NCBI GenBank assembly: GCA_018350325.1
Contig: JAEVLN010000007.1
Coordinates: forward strand, 3,019,804 to 3,083,803
From: Globodera rostochiensis
Taxonomy: Eukaryota; Nematoda; Chromadorea; Rhabditida; Heteroderidae
Length of the DNA stretch: 64,000 nucleotides
Reading direction: 5' to 3'
The notes below the pieces were generated by a model. The model did not search any database. It was given only the letters and a program-made list of their open reading frames with translations, and was not told the DNA's origin. Numbering within the stretch: the stretch's first letter is position 1; every line of letters starts with the position of its first letter. Below, piece after piece: positions 34,676 through 46,805 of this stretch. Both the position numbers and the translations under genes were made by a program.

Positions 34676-35215
34676 GACGGGACTGGTTCTGGGACGAGAC
34701 TGGTTCTGGGACTGGACAGGCCCTGGGTCGGGACTGGACAGGCCCTGGGTCGGGACTGGACAGGCCCTGGGTCGGGACTGGACAGGCCCTGGGTCGGGAC
34801 TGGACAGGCCCTATGTCGGGACTGGACAGGCCCTGGGTCGGGACTGGACAGGCCCTGGGTCGGGACTAGACAAGCCCTGGGTCGGGACTGGACAGGCCCT
34901 GGGTCGGGACTAGACAAGCCCTGGGTCGGGACTAGACAAGCCCTGGGTCGGGACTGGACAGGCCCTGGGTCGGGACTGGACAGGCCCTGGGTCGGGACTG
35001 GACAGGCCCTGGGTCGGGACTGGACAGGCCCTGGGTCGGGACTAGACAAGCCCTGGGTCGGGACTGGACAGGCCCTGGGTCGGGACTGGACAGGCCCTGG
35101 GTCGGGACTGGACAGGCCCTGGGTCGGGACTGGACAGGCCCTGGGTCGGGACTGGACAGGCCCTGGGTCGGGACTAGACAAGCCCTGGGTCGGGACTGGA
35201 CTAGCCTTGGGACGA
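34676..35215. repeat. 21-bp minisatellite, right copy
   Basis: About 25 copies of the reverse-complement unit CTGGACAGGCCCTGGGTCGGG. A variant unit, CTAGACAAGCC, is interspersed several times. That variant is rare or absent in the left array, so the arrays have diverged since duplication. Confidence 0.85.
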
Positions 35216-35410
35216 GACTCCGCGGGGACGGACGGGACGAGCGAGACTGACCCGCTCCGCTACTGTTCAATTTGCCATAGAATGTGATTTAAATTTCATT
35301 CAAAAAATAGATGGCACACATTTACATCCAAAAAAAATGAAGCTTTGGTATAGTAATATTTAAATAGGTAGGTAGCTTTAAAAAGCATGAAAAATTGTTT
35401 TCCAAAAAAT

Positions 35411-37340
35411 TTATTCAATTTTTTTTGTCGACGTCGTTGCCTCTGTTGACAAATTGCGCTTCATTCTTGCTTTGCCCGAAATGTATGAGTCGTAGAAGAA
35501 TTGGGCGAACAAATACAGGTAGGAAAGGTACATCAGGCCACCCAGGGACAGCATATTCCAACTAAATTTGAATAAAATTAAATTTTAAAATTCAAATTTT
35601 GTCACATATTTTCGCGCACTTTTAAAACCAAACCGAAAGCTTGTCGAACACCAAGCTTCTCGGACAAACACAAATGTTTTGATTAATTAAACATAATTTT
35701 TTTGGGCTTTTTTAAATTAATTTTTTGATAAAAATGTTTGTGCCGGCTTCACCTCGCATCGCATGGCGTCGCATCGGCGTATTTGATGTACACAATGTGT
35801 GTGAAAATGTAAACGGAGATGACAAATTGCAGAATTTGAATGCTCGTGATGAATTTGGCCACAGGGCGCGGTGCCCGCACTTTCATTGCCTGGAGGCCAA
35901 AATAGCTGAAAAACATTTTTGGGTTTTGTTGGCATTTTATTGTTTTTTTAATACATCTATTAATTAAAATAAAAAATAAAATTACTATTGTTAATTATTA
36001 ATTATTTTTGAAAAATCCAAGATCGAGATTGAGATCGGGATTTAAGGATGGGCTGACACCTAGATTTTCAAGATAAAAAATCTCGAAATTCCGAGAGTCT
36101 AGGTCTTGGAGTTTTCGACAAATTTCCGAGATTTGAGACCTAGACTCTCGGCGGAAAATCTCGGTCGAGATCTCGATCTCGGCCGGGCTCTAATAGAAAT
36201 AGCACTTACAAGTACATGACCGTGTGAACACTGAGGTTCAATGCCAGGGACCAACGGCACCATGCCTGCTTCTCCGCATACGTGATGGTGGCGTAGAGGA
36301 ATGTGAGCGCGTGGTGGTACCAATGCAGAAAGATCACGGGACGCTTACGAAGAATCTGGCATGAAAATATTTAGGGCTAAAATTTTGTAGTTTAGGAGTA
36401 ATCAAATTTTTGTCAAAAGTACTAGTACCGATTCACTCTTCTACCTAATTCCACATGTGGAATTATTTTTCAACCTCCTCAGAAAGGGCGACTTTATTAG
36501 TGAGTGTGGAATTGTTAGAGCGTGTGGAATTACAAGAGTGAATACGGTATATACTAGAGCTGTTCGAGTTTCTCGGTCTCGATTCTCGGTGTCATTTCTC
36601 GGTCTTGGTCTCAGTTCTCAATTTAACCGACTGCTCTCGGTCTACTAGAGCACTGATACTATTTTTCTAATTTAAAAAAATTATTTTTTAATAATAAATT
36701 AAGTTGCGGATTTTACTTATACATGCCCAACCAACTTACCAGGAACATTGTGTCGCCCAGTTCTGGCGCTTTGCTCATCACGAACATCCATCCCCAATAT
36801 CCCGTCGATGAATCATTGTAATACTCAGCATTTTGACAATAGGTGCCTGCACATAAATTTAATACAAAATTAAATTTGTAAACAATTAATAATTTTAATT
36901 ACCGACAAAGCCGTGATGCCGAAACATTTTGAACAATTCGGGCAACAAACAATAGGCTGCGTAGCCGCTGAAGATGGAGAATGAGAAATTCCACACGGCC
37001 AACACAACGCTCATCGCCTTAAAATTTTGAATTTAAATGTTGGCATAATGTTGATTGATGCCTTGCTGTCAAACGCCTTCCGTGTGAACATCCACTTTTG
37101 GCCCCAATAAACAATGGCCAAATAGGCCAATGTGATTTTGTAGGACATTGGCACCCAATTGTGCCTGAATAATGGAAAAAATTAAAAATGCAATTAATTA
37201 GGTAAAAGCATAATTTAAATAATGAATTTTGGAATCAAAACTGACTGCATGTAATGCGTTGTTTTCTCCAGGCTCCAGTCATTGCTAAAAAGCAGTTCCG
37301 ATAATGAAATGTCATGCAAAGTGCCATTGTCGATGGTCAT
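35411..37340 (-). CDS. Very-long-chain fatty-acid elongase (ELO family)
   Basis: Seven exons read from 37,340 to the stop at 35,411-35,413, about 280 residues. ELO proteins are multi-pass ER enzymes that condense malonyl-CoA with acyl-CoA. The diagnostic motif RKRPVIFLHWYHH, containing the histidine box, is in exon 5 (about 36,225-36,358). Upstream are KAPELGDTMFL and hydrophobic segments around YKITLAYLAIVYW. Downstream are HTVMYL and the last membrane segments. The C-terminus is short and ends TSTKKIE, a KK-type ER signal candidate. Intron 5 holds a foldback element. The copy at 15,632 lacks the first half. Confidence 0.9.
36005..36195. repeat. CTCGAGATC foldback in elongase intron 5
   Basis: Orthologous insertion to 15,752-15,940. 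One end is CGGCCGGGCTCTA. A different CTCGG-rich element, with TAGAGC near one end, lies in the next intron at about 36,558-36,655. Confidence 0.75.
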
Positions 37341-37410
37341 TTTGCTACTTTTATTGCTCAAAAATAATTAATTACATTAAATAAATAAATTAATGTATGT
37401 ATAAACCGAA

Positions 37411-37695
37411 TCCAGCCCGGGGCAATAATTGAATAAAATCTTAACCGATTCTGGAATTTTATGAACCATTTGGAAGCTTTTGAAGAGTTAATCCCATCGT
37501 TAAGCTAAAGCTTTGCAATGGACAAATCTCAAAAAGTTATGACCAGAAAACCCACCAAAAATTAGGATTTTAAACTTTTTAATTTATGGCATAACTTTTT
37601 GAGATTTGTCCAATCGTAAAGGCTCAGCTAACATCTCGTAAGCACGTCAGAATCGGTTAAGGTTGAAGCAAATGATTTTACCCCGGCCTGGGGAC
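37411..37695. repeat. Foldback upstream of the elongase
   Basis: Arms CCAGCCCGGGGCAA...AACCGATTCTG and CAGAATCGGTTAAGG...CCCCGGCCTGG, with nested inner arms around CTCAAAAAGTTATG. The loop shares GTTATGACCAGAAAACCCACC with the 10.4-kb element. Confidence 0.7.
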
Positions 37696-37699
37696 GGGT

Positions 37700-39109
37700 T
37701 TGGTTAGCAGAAAATGTATAAAGAAAATTTATTTTTCAATTTGAATTTTTTTTTAAATATATATTTTGGATATTTTGCGCAATTTTAGCAACTTTAAATA
37801 AGATTTTAATTTTAATAGTCTTGATGAAACATTCTATGGAATTTAATTGCATTTTGTCGTTAAGTTGTTCCAAATTTTATAGAGACAAATTTAATCGTTG
37901 TTGGCCTTCAAAAACTGCTCACTTTCCCTCATACACCTCGAACCACCAAAAATTTTGGGCTGATAACGCCCAAAAACATTCACGTGAAGCACAATGTGTC
38001 AATAGAATTAAACTTGTCAATCACATTGAATCTGCAAGAAAATTTAAATTTAATTTTTGTTTTAAATTTAAACAAAGAATTTGGATGGAAGAAATTGATT
38101 AATCAAAAAAAGCGCATTTTTTTGTATGGAAAAGAACTATTTGTAATGCAATTACGTTGTAAAAAAAAATTCTTTTGTGCATATTTTTATAATGCACAAT
38201 TTGCCCTGCCCAAAGAATTTCTGAACATTAAAATTTGAATAAATTTAAATGTAAGGCAACTTTTGTGGATTAAAAACTTTCAGCAAGAATCCATCTGAAA
38301 ATTAGTCCAAATCGATCACTAAAAGCAAACATTAAAAAAAACAATTTTATAACTAATTTACGTCCTTTTCAATTAAAATGGCTAATTGACTTTTATATGT
38401 GAAAGCTAAACAATTTGTTAAATTTGGGTTACCGCTATTGAGACGAATTATTATTGCTTCATTTTGTTTTTGGTCTGCAAATGTTCGGGCCAACCATCTT
38501 CAAAAGCGAGCAGTACTTACCGAACATGGCTGGACAAAACTTGGCTCACACTACTCAAAATGAAACAAAAAAATTTGAATTAAAAAGACGAAATTTTGTT
38601 CAGCCCTGCAGGGGTTGGAGGTTATGTGACGACGACACATTTTGATTAAAAAAATGATAAAAAAAAATGATAGCATCCCAAAACAAAATTGCTTGCAATG
38701 TTTCTTATACATTGGTCCGGGCCGGAACTGGGCGGCTGGTTTTCCGAAACGAATAGTTAAAAAATTATCAAATTTTGGGAAACCCCTATTTTATTTTAAC
38801 AAAGAAAAAAAAAACGAATTCAAAAATGTTCATTTTGCTTAAAATTTTTGAAAATTAATTTTCTGTCAAAAAAAACAGTCGCCCTTCATAGGGCTGCCCA
38901 ACTTTTGTCTTAGACAAAATTAGTTTAATATTTATCCAAAATTTCTACAAATATGTACAGAATGTATGAAAAACAATAAAAAAAAAGTATAAATAACAAA
39001 CGTAATTAAAAATTCTTTCAAATTTTTGTAATAAAATTTTGAGTTATATAAATTTAATTTTTTATTAATCTAATAAAAAAATGTTTGGTCAATTTATTTA
39101 TTTCATCGA
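37700..39109. other. Intergenic, no supported gene
   Basis: A 93-codon frame at 37,821-38,102 and a 63-codon frame at 38,454-38,645 exist on the plus strand. Both are lysine/phenylalanine-rich without signal peptide, splice context or recognisable motifs, so I do not call genes. Confidence 0.45.
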
Positions 39110-40700
39110 TTATTTTTTCTCGCGTTTTTGCTTCCGTTGTCGGACCCTTTGTTCGGCCTCCCGCAGCTGCTCACGTTTGATGAGAAAGAAATTCAATTCC
39201 TAAATTTAAATAAAACAATATAAATTAATTTTTTTTTGGTTTTTTTCCAAAATTAACCTCCAAAATTGTTGAGTACTGCTCCACCGGGATGCCCAACCGT
39301 TCCATGTGGTCCGGATGATTACGAAGAAATGCAATGTCTGCCGGCTTGTCACAAAATCTCAGCAACATGTCAAACGCATTCTCTCGGCCGTTGCTGCTGC
39401 ACCCGCCGTTGCTGTCCATGTCCACCATGTCGCCCTGTTGATGGTAGATGGAGCCCCTTGAACGAAGGCTCACCAACTGAGGCCTTCTGGGCATAAAAAA
39501 GAATTTCATCACTAATAGCTTACTAGCATTTTTAGGCATTTTCCTGTTTTTTTGCGCATATGCTATGATGAAAAAGGCTCAAAAATAGCATTTCCCGAAG
39601 ACTTTTGAAATTTAAAAAAAAAACGAGTTTTTTAGTGCCAATAAATTCCTATTTTGGAGTTGGCTGTTAGTGCATATTTTAGAGCCGAAGTTGCAAAAAA
39701 ATTGTTAATTTCCAATCCATCATTTTGATCAGATTTTTGGACCGAATTTAAGTTTAAATTTTATATTTGTGAATAATAAAGTCACTAAATACCGCAGGGA
39801 ACTTCGAGTGCGCTGCAAAATTTGCCGTTTTATGCCATATTTTCGGGCACTCGAGCGTTCTCCCATCATCGATGAGAAGAGATTGGAAAGCATCTAATTT
39901 GTAAGGGGAATTTCTAATTAATTCAAAATATTTGAATCATTTTTAATGATTTTAAAACAATATTTTGGTGATTTTTAACAGAGAAAAATATTTTAAAAAT
40001 ATAGTTATTATTATATTGAAAGGTATTAAATTTAATTACAAACAAATAAATCCAAAATATTTGCCTGAATCGGATTTTTGCTGGCATTGGACCGTCTATG
40101 AACAGCTCCATCAAGTTGGAAAGCGAGTACTCGCCGCTGTTGACGTCCAGCAGCTGATGTCGATGAATTATTGTTCACCCCAAGCGTTGTCCGTGAGTTG
40201 ATGGAGGCACAGGTCGAGTTTGTGAAGGAGGAGCTGGACACCGACCCATCCGTTGTTGCACTGACCACCGCATTCTCACGGGCCCAAAAATCCGAAATTT
40301 TCAAAAATGTTCATTGACAAATTTAAGTTTTAAATTAAATTCTTCGTTTGGCAGTCAACCAAAATTTGATACAAAATGTCAATTGATTTTTTGTCAAATT
40401 ATTATTTTCACATCTTGACCCGGGATGCATATCTAATGCCAAATTAAGATAAATTTTCAAATTAATTGAAAGATGATTTGTTATTCTAAAAGAATGAAAT
40501 TTAGGCTTTTCATATCCTGTTTTCTTCTTTATTTATTTTTTTTATAGAAATATTCCCTTTCAAATTGTTTTATAATTATCACTCACCAGCTTTGTAGACG
40601 CTTCTTCTGGTTCCTCTTCAGACTGAAGCTGTTCGTCATTGCCTGGGTTGTCATCTACGGCATTCAAGGACAAATCCAACTGCTGATTGTCCGACGTCAT
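39110..40700 (-). CDS. Charged protein of unknown function
   Basis: It starts MTSDNQQLDLSLNAVDDN in an acidic exon ending at a GTGAGT donor (about 40,587-40,700). The 3' part is secure: exon 39,257-39,490 (ENAFDMLLRFCDKPADIAFL...) joins in phase 0 to exon 39,110-39,198 (ELNFFLIKREQLREAEQ..., basic helical tail, stop at 39,110). A linking exon near 39,800-39,893 also fits by phase. The middle exon near 40,030-40,290 is ambiguous because more than one frame, and the opposite strand, look codable. A MITE-like insertion lies at about 39,500-39,780. Function is unknown. Confidence 0.45.
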
Positions 40701-40859
40701 TTAAACTTCTAAAAGATCATTATCATTGACCGGTCACAATATTCAATTGAGAACTTGGCCAAAAAAAATTGATTATTTGAGCAATCAAAAAGTGGCCGCC
40801 GATTTTTCTGGACTTTTGGCATATTTTTTTTTGTCTTTTGTGCTGATTAAATATGCTGT

Positions 40860-42453
40860 GACAGGAAATTCTAATTTTTTTTTTTTACAAATTTGAGCTT
40901 TTTGGAACAGAATTTCGACAAAAAATCAAAGAAAAATGCTGATTTACACAAATTGCATGGGTATCCTAAGCCAATTGTGCGGCGGTCCTTAGGGGGAGCT
41001 CCTTCCCCCCCCCCTTCACAGCCACTCCAATCATTGCTTGGACGGGAGCGGGGCCCGAGAACCCCAAAAATTCCTCCCCCCCCCCCCCCCCCCCCCCCTC
41101 CCATTCAGCGAACATCGCGCCAATCGACGACGTCGTTTAAGGTCGTAGGAGGAAGACGGACGTTGTGGGAGAATGAGAGAATTGTTTGAGGTTCAACCAC
41201 CAACCCGCCTCCCCCCCCCCATATGAATTTTGTTTGTTTGTTATTTAAATGGAATTTAAATTTGTTATTAAGTCTTAAGCAGAGGAAAAATCTCTAGACT
41301 CAAATGCACATCTAGGCATCTACATATATGATTAACTCTTTTATAACGGATAAACGGAAATTTTAACTGGCGAAAACTTTAATTCTTTTAGACAACTAAA
41401 CATCCGCCGCCCTCCCCCCCCCCCTCCAAATTAATCACAAAATTTACTCGAAAAAAATTGATTGCAAACGCACTGACAAATGAGCAAATAAGAAATATTT
41501 AAGTTTTCATCTCAAAAAATATTTCATTTTACAATTTTCAACCCTTATTTTATCTAAAGCTTTGGTCAAAGCTAAGATTCGTCTTTTTTCAATAGAAAAA
41601 ACAAACATAATCTGATGATGTCACAGATAAATTTTAGATTAGCTTTGTGTTCTCGATTGTTTTGGCGCCTAAAATAATGCTTTTCTGAAGAAAAAAATAA
41701 AAAATGCGGGGGGTTTACGATCTAAACAGCGGGGGGCGTTACGCCCGCAAAACGTAATAATATTGGCTTATAAGGCGTAGACAAAAAGACACCAAAATTT
41801 TATTTATTGCATCAAACTCGTCCCTGACCCAAGCACATCAGCCAGCCATCGCTCTCGACGAGTGCGCGGAATGTTTTTTTTTGGTTCCAACAATTTGACA
41901 TATATTTTCAATGCATTTCGCCCGCTTCTTTTGATGAATGGTCGGTTGGTTGTTGTTGATGAGCAATTCGTAAAATGTTGAAGATTGAAAATATTTTTAA
42001 ACAATCTTTGCGATGTTGTGACGTCGTTATGTTTATTGTTGAAAAACTAATTTCGAAAAAAAAAATTATGAAAAGGCCTAGTCTGGGCTATTGGGAGGAT
42101 TCATTACTTTAAAAAAAGTGAAAAGCAGAAATTTAATTTGCGTGATTTTGACTGATGAGAATTCTGCTTCTCTTCTGCTGCTGGGGGCGGGGGAATGAAT
42201 CGGCCGTGCCGATAGGCGCCATCGGGAAAATTTTAAAAAGATTTTACGTTCTTTGTTAAAAAAACAAATTCAAAAACACTTGCAAATATGGCGACCCATC
42301 CAAAATTTCAAATTGATTCAGTAAGACCCACGTGTATTTCATCGTTAACGAATCAATAATAAATAATTAACGAATTAAAAGCAGAAAAATTCTTGGCTAG
42401 ATCAATAAAATTACGAATCAATATACCTACGGTTTAAATTAATTCGTTATAAA
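40860..42453. other. Intergenic with long C tracts
   Basis: C homopolymers lie at about 41,000-41,015, 41,075-41,098, 41,210-41,220 and 41,410-41,425. A GC-hairpin relic is at about 42,204-42,230. A 66-codon minus frame at 41,804-42,004 has no recognised motif. No gene is called. Confidence 0.5.
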
Positions 42454-42841
42454 TAGGGTCCGGATCAAGTTTTAACATGTTTTTTGCGAATAGGAAATCA
42501 TAAGAGAAGCCCGGAAATAGCATTCATTTCAAAAAATTTTGAATTAGAGATCAAAAATGCGCCATCAAAGATCGACATTTTCCCTAAAATTTTTTTATTT
42601 TGAAATTTTTTATAAAATTTTCCAAAACATGTGAATAATAATACATTTTCATTAAGAGAAAAAAATTAATAAAAAAATGAAGTATTTGAAGGTTTTTACG
42701 CAAAAATTGGCAGGATTTGGTCAGTTTTTGCACATTTTTAATCAATATTTTGGCACTTTTTGGGGTCTTTGGTCAATATTTGGGGTTTCAATATTTTAAG
42801 TCAATATTTCGCGTTGTTAGTCAATATAAATCCGAACCCTA
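42454..42841. mobile_element. hAT-like MITE with TAGGGTCCGGAT ends
   Basis: A 388-bp element with an end TAGGGTCCGGATC and a counterpart AATCCGAACCCTA. The exact 8-bp TSD GTTATAAA lies at 42,446-42,453 and 42,842-42,849. The right half repeats TTTGGTCAATATTT-like words. A relative is at 1,786. Confidence 0.85.
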
Positions 42842-42866
42842 GTTATAAACAATTTTCTTATTGTTT

Positions 42867-45800
42867 TTACAAATAAGTATCACGGACGGTTCCGTTTGTT
42901 GACGTTTGTGACTCAACCGGTGGCGGACGAGTTAAAGTTCCGAACAAAAAATGGTTGTTTGCGATTATGCTGATCCAGCGTCTGCGCGCAATGTCCAATG
43001 GAATAACGTTGTGTTCGATAGGATAGTTGAATTTGTTGTTGTTCAAATCGCAGCACTGTGGGCCGGCCCGCAAAACACCGACAAGAACTTTCTTTCCAGT
43101 GGGTTTGCTAAATTAGGCTTATTAATCAATGATTTTAAATGTTAAGAGTAATTAAACTTACTATTTGCAAACAACACCCGAGCCGGAGTCTCCGGCACAA
43201 CGGGCTTCAGAGTTGTTTCTCAAACAAATTGTTCCAGTAGGGAATTTGTGTCCCCAAGGTTTGCCCTGTAACAAGTGAGATTTATAAGTGTTGCACGTCT
43301 CGGTCTCTAGTATCGACTCGAGAAAGGCTTGGAGCCTTTTTGGTCTCCGGCTTGAGTATTAATTTCGAAAATCGAGACACACCCCCTAAAGATGGCATTT
43401 TTGATCTGAATTCATTACAGAATTCTGAGCTTGATTTGCTCAATAATTAACTATGTTTCCAAAACGACTGGACCCGCCGGGTTCCTTACGAGTTTTCATG
43501 GATCCTAACGCGAAATTTTTGTTACAATTGCTAAAACTTACTAGTTGACTTACGGCGTCATTGCAACATTTGAGCGAGATTAATATCCCTGACATATAAA
43601 GTCGTTGCATCTTATCGCTGCATTTGTCTCCTTGTTCGGTAAACAAATGACCGTTGCCTTAATTAACGACTTTTTATTAATGGACAAATTAAGCTAAACC
43701 AGCAATCTGGCACTCGCTCCATCTGTCCGATGTGAACGCTGCTGGTTCAGAGCTCGCGAATCCAATGGTGCTCAACTTTCCTTTCACCAAGTCAAATGCG
43801 GGCTCAACCTCCACGATGGCCAAGTCAAAAGCGTAACGATTCACCGCCATGTAGTAGGCCGAATGCAAAACAAAATCCTTGACTTTTCGAGAAACACCGC
43901 TTTCGACATTTTGATGGTCAGCGACACCTGCATGTGCTGTCGAACCGGTTATGTGGGCGAACTCCCAGCAGTGCGCACTGGTGAGAATGAGAGAAGGGCT
44001 GAACAGAACACCGCTGCATTGATTCGTACCGCTCTTAAAGCATCAAATTTATCAATTGTGAAATAATGAAATGACACAGGATTCGGCCTCCCAGTCCGTG
44101 AAATCAAATATTTAAACAAAACAGTAAGAATTTCTTTTCCCCGCAGTTAGCTAAAAGCTTAAGAAATGTCCGGGTCACTAAATGCTCAGTTCAGTTAAGA
44201 AATTAGTCCTAAAACCATTTTTTTAAATTTTCCCGGTGTGGTGCATTTCTGCAAACACATAATGTCTGTATACTGTATGGCCACGGTGTTTATTGACAAT
44301 ATCCATTTTAGAGTGGCCTATGTTTAGAAACACTAACTAATTATTCACCCTTTAGAAATAAATTAAAAATCACTTTTTTCAGAAAATATTACAAAATTCA
44401 ATTTTTGCACAAATTTTGGCAAAATTTGACGTTTTTTCTGGGCAAAATCAATGACAGAATAGAAATTTTATTATTGAAAACAAACAAACAAAATTATTCG
44501 ATATCTATGAGTTATCCAACAATTTTTCTGGTAAATGGTAAACCCCTTTAGAAATTTATTGAAGTCTTCAATTTTTTGAAGTTCCCTATTTTTTGCTCAG
44601 CAAAATCAGAAGAATTTAAAAAAAATGCATAACTCAGCTTAAAGTTAATGAAATAAATAGAATATTTTTACACGCATTTTTTGCACCTTTAAAAAATGCA
44701 GCAAATTAGGATCAAGATGTTTTCTCCATTTTAAAACATTTAAAAGTTAATATCAATTTTTTCAAATTATTTCCACAAAAAACTCATATCTATTTTTAAA
44801 TTGAACATTTCCTAACAAAAATTTTAAAATCTAAAAACGTTTGTTCACCATCAACGAAAGGCTACAAGACCGTTATAAAATAAATAGATTACGCCTAAAA
44901 ATCCGGTCGCTAGCCATGCTCTACAACAAAATTAAAAATTTTTTCGGAAACTTTAAAAAACATTGAATATTTTTTGGGAGTTATTTTTAAAACATTGAAT
45001 TTTTTGGAAACAACATTTTTAATTTTTTTGTAATTTGAAATCGGATTCTGTAAATTAAACTTTCACAGGTCACTATTGTAAACGAAAGTTTCAAATAAAA
45101 GATCCAATAACTTTAAACTTACTGATTCTTTAATTGATAAGTGCACAAAATATGTCGCGTCGTGATATGGACCGGTGTGGGACCCAAACAAAACTCGGTT
45201 GCTTGGCACTTTTGTCGGACATTGAGATTCCGTCGAGCGGGACCTGAAAACCCGGGAAATTTTGACCCTGTCCCCAAATTATTTTAAAACTTACACTTCT
45301 TCTTCATCGGACAAGACCCCAGTGGCAATTGCATACAATCTTTATTAAGAATATTAAAGCAAAAATTCAGCTGGAAGGTGTGTGAATTTTTAATTTTTTT
45401 TTAGAGATTTAATTTTAAAAATATATGAAAATTAATTTAAATATGTATTAATAGGGGAAGCGTATGTGAACTACAACAGGCAAAACAATAATTAGTGGTT
45501 TCACTCAAGTGGGTTCGAACCCCGTACATAACATAAACTTGGTGAAAGACAAACCACTAGCTCATCGATTCAACTGGGTGAATCCTTGTAAAAAGAATTT
45601 CTGTCGCTAGATTATATCATCTTAGGGGGGTGTAAATTTAGTCCCGGCCTCAGTGGGATTAAAAAGCCGGGACCGGGACTTTTATTTTCAAAAAGGATCG
45701 TTGACCGGGACTGAAAACCCGGGAAATCCGTCCCGGTCCCGGACTACCCTAATTAAAACTACTAATTATTTTAAAACTTACACTTCATCGGGCTCAACCC

Positions 45801-45979
45801 CGGTGGCAATTGCGCGTTGAAGTGCGCGTAGATGATTTGCTGGGAACACGGGGCTGAAACAATAAACACAGATATAAAATTACAAATTATTTTAAAACTT
45901 ACACTTCTTCTTCATCGGGCTCGACCCCGATGGCAATTGCATTCATTGCAAAAAGCATTAGAAATGTTAGTAAAAGCAT
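42867..45979 (-). CDS. Secreted trypsin-like serine protease (S1 family)
   Basis: About 340 residues. Exons read from 45,979: signal peptide and acidic propeptide (MLLLTFLMLFAMNAIAIGVE..EEE, 45,903-45,979); a 45-nt mini-exon near 45,305-45,349; about 45,128-45,248 with RVLFGSHTGPYHDATYFVHL in the IVGG position; about 43,705-44,033 with the active-site TSAHC (His) and FDLAIVEV (Asp); about 43,553-43,656; about 43,163-43,266 with CAGDSGSGVVC (Ser); and 42,867-43,100. Phases agree at every join checked. All three catalytic residues are present. VLFG instead of IVGG is unusual for the activation site. The leader exon is partly duplicated in the introns at 45,800 and 45,310. Confidence 0.85.
45630..45750. 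repeat. CCGGGAC-motif foldback in a protease intron
   Basis: TTAGTCCCGGCC at one end and GGTCCCGGACTA at the other, with CCGGGAC words between. It resembles 11,010-11,260. A B-box-like GGGTTCGAACCCC lies nearby at about 45,510. Confidence 0.55.
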
Positions 45980-46236
45980 TTTTTTGCGGATCTGAAATTA
46001 AAATAGAAGCCAGCCAATAATATATCAAAAATGTCTCCAAGGTGACTATAAAATTGAACGTGATTGCTTATAAATTTTAATTTTTCAACAATTTTCCAAA
46101 GCCCATAAAATAAACGCAGTATCGATGAGAAATAGAGCTTAAATTTTTGGGACTAAAACCGTAAATTTAACGAAATATGGATTAAAAAATCAGGATGATG
46201 TAATTAAAAAAATTCGTAGCTTTCGAGATCACGGCC

Positions 46237-46805
46237 CGTGCTGGGTCGTTTCGCAAAACGCAAAATCCGCCAACGGGCGTTTCGCAAAATCCGCCATCTC
46301 GCTGGAGAGGAAAAAGTGGGCGTTTCGCAATCCGCCAACGGGCGTTTCGCAAAATCCGCCACATGGGCGTTTCGCAAAATCCGCCATTTATTTTAATTTA
46401 GACAATTTTTTTCAAAATTTTTTACATCAAATAATGTTTACACGAATGTTTAAGCCTAAGCTTAACGAACCCGGGAGGCTTAGGCCTAAGCTTAACGAAC
46501 CCCAAGCCAGGGTGGTTTAGGCCTAAGCCTAATAAGTCTCCAACTTTTCCCCATTCTCTATGGCTTTGGAGTTACTTAAAAAAGTAGGTTTTCCTTATTG
46601 TTAAAAAAGATTTCAACAGATTCAAAAACCGATTTATCTCAAATGCAGATTATATTCATTTTTATATATTTTTTAAATAATATAATTTAATAATATTTTT
46701 AGTGATTTTGAAAGCCCATCCATAGTGGCGGATTTTGCGAAACGCCCATGTGGCGGATTTTGCGAAACGCCCAAAGTGGCGGATTTTGCGAAACGACCTA
46801 GCACC
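46237..46805. mobile_element. MULE-like MITE with 9-bp target duplication
   Basis: Ends of GTGCTGGGTCGTTTCGC and GCGAAACGACCTAGCAC type with the exact 9-bp direct repeat ATCACGGCC at 46,228-46,236 and 46,806-46,814. The arms repeat GGCGTTTCGCAAAATCCGCCA. Nine-base duplications are typical of Mutator-like elements. A relative is at 10,271. Confidence 0.85.

Larger units (their letters stand above)
32150..36325 (-). repeat. Right arm of the inverted segmental duplication
   Basis: Collinear in reverse with 15,632-19,430. This arm retains the full elongase beyond the breakpoint, which suggests it is closer to the donor arrangement. Confidence 0.9.

Noticed and set aside
37821..38102. 93-codon plus-strand frame
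   Set aside because: AT-driven composition, with no signal peptide, motif, homolog in the window or splice partner.
39266..39496. Cysteine-rich 76-codon plus-strand frame
   Set aside because: It is antisense to a well-supported minus-strand exon, and its cysteines come from GCA/ACA-rich codons of that exon.
39780..40320. Plus-strand nuclear-receptor-like finger (CKICRF) and helical frame ending SEIFKNVH
   Set aside because: Only two cysteines of the finger are present and no joining exons were found. The minus-strand model fits phase better, although the 40.03-40.29 kb exon remains ambiguous.
40871..41189. Proline- and glycine-rich frames
   Set aside because: They translate long C/G homopolymers; the frame depends on tract length.
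43863..44066. 67-codon plus-strand frame with cysteines
   Set aside because: Antisense to the serine-protease exon carrying the TSAHC and FDLAIVEV motifs.
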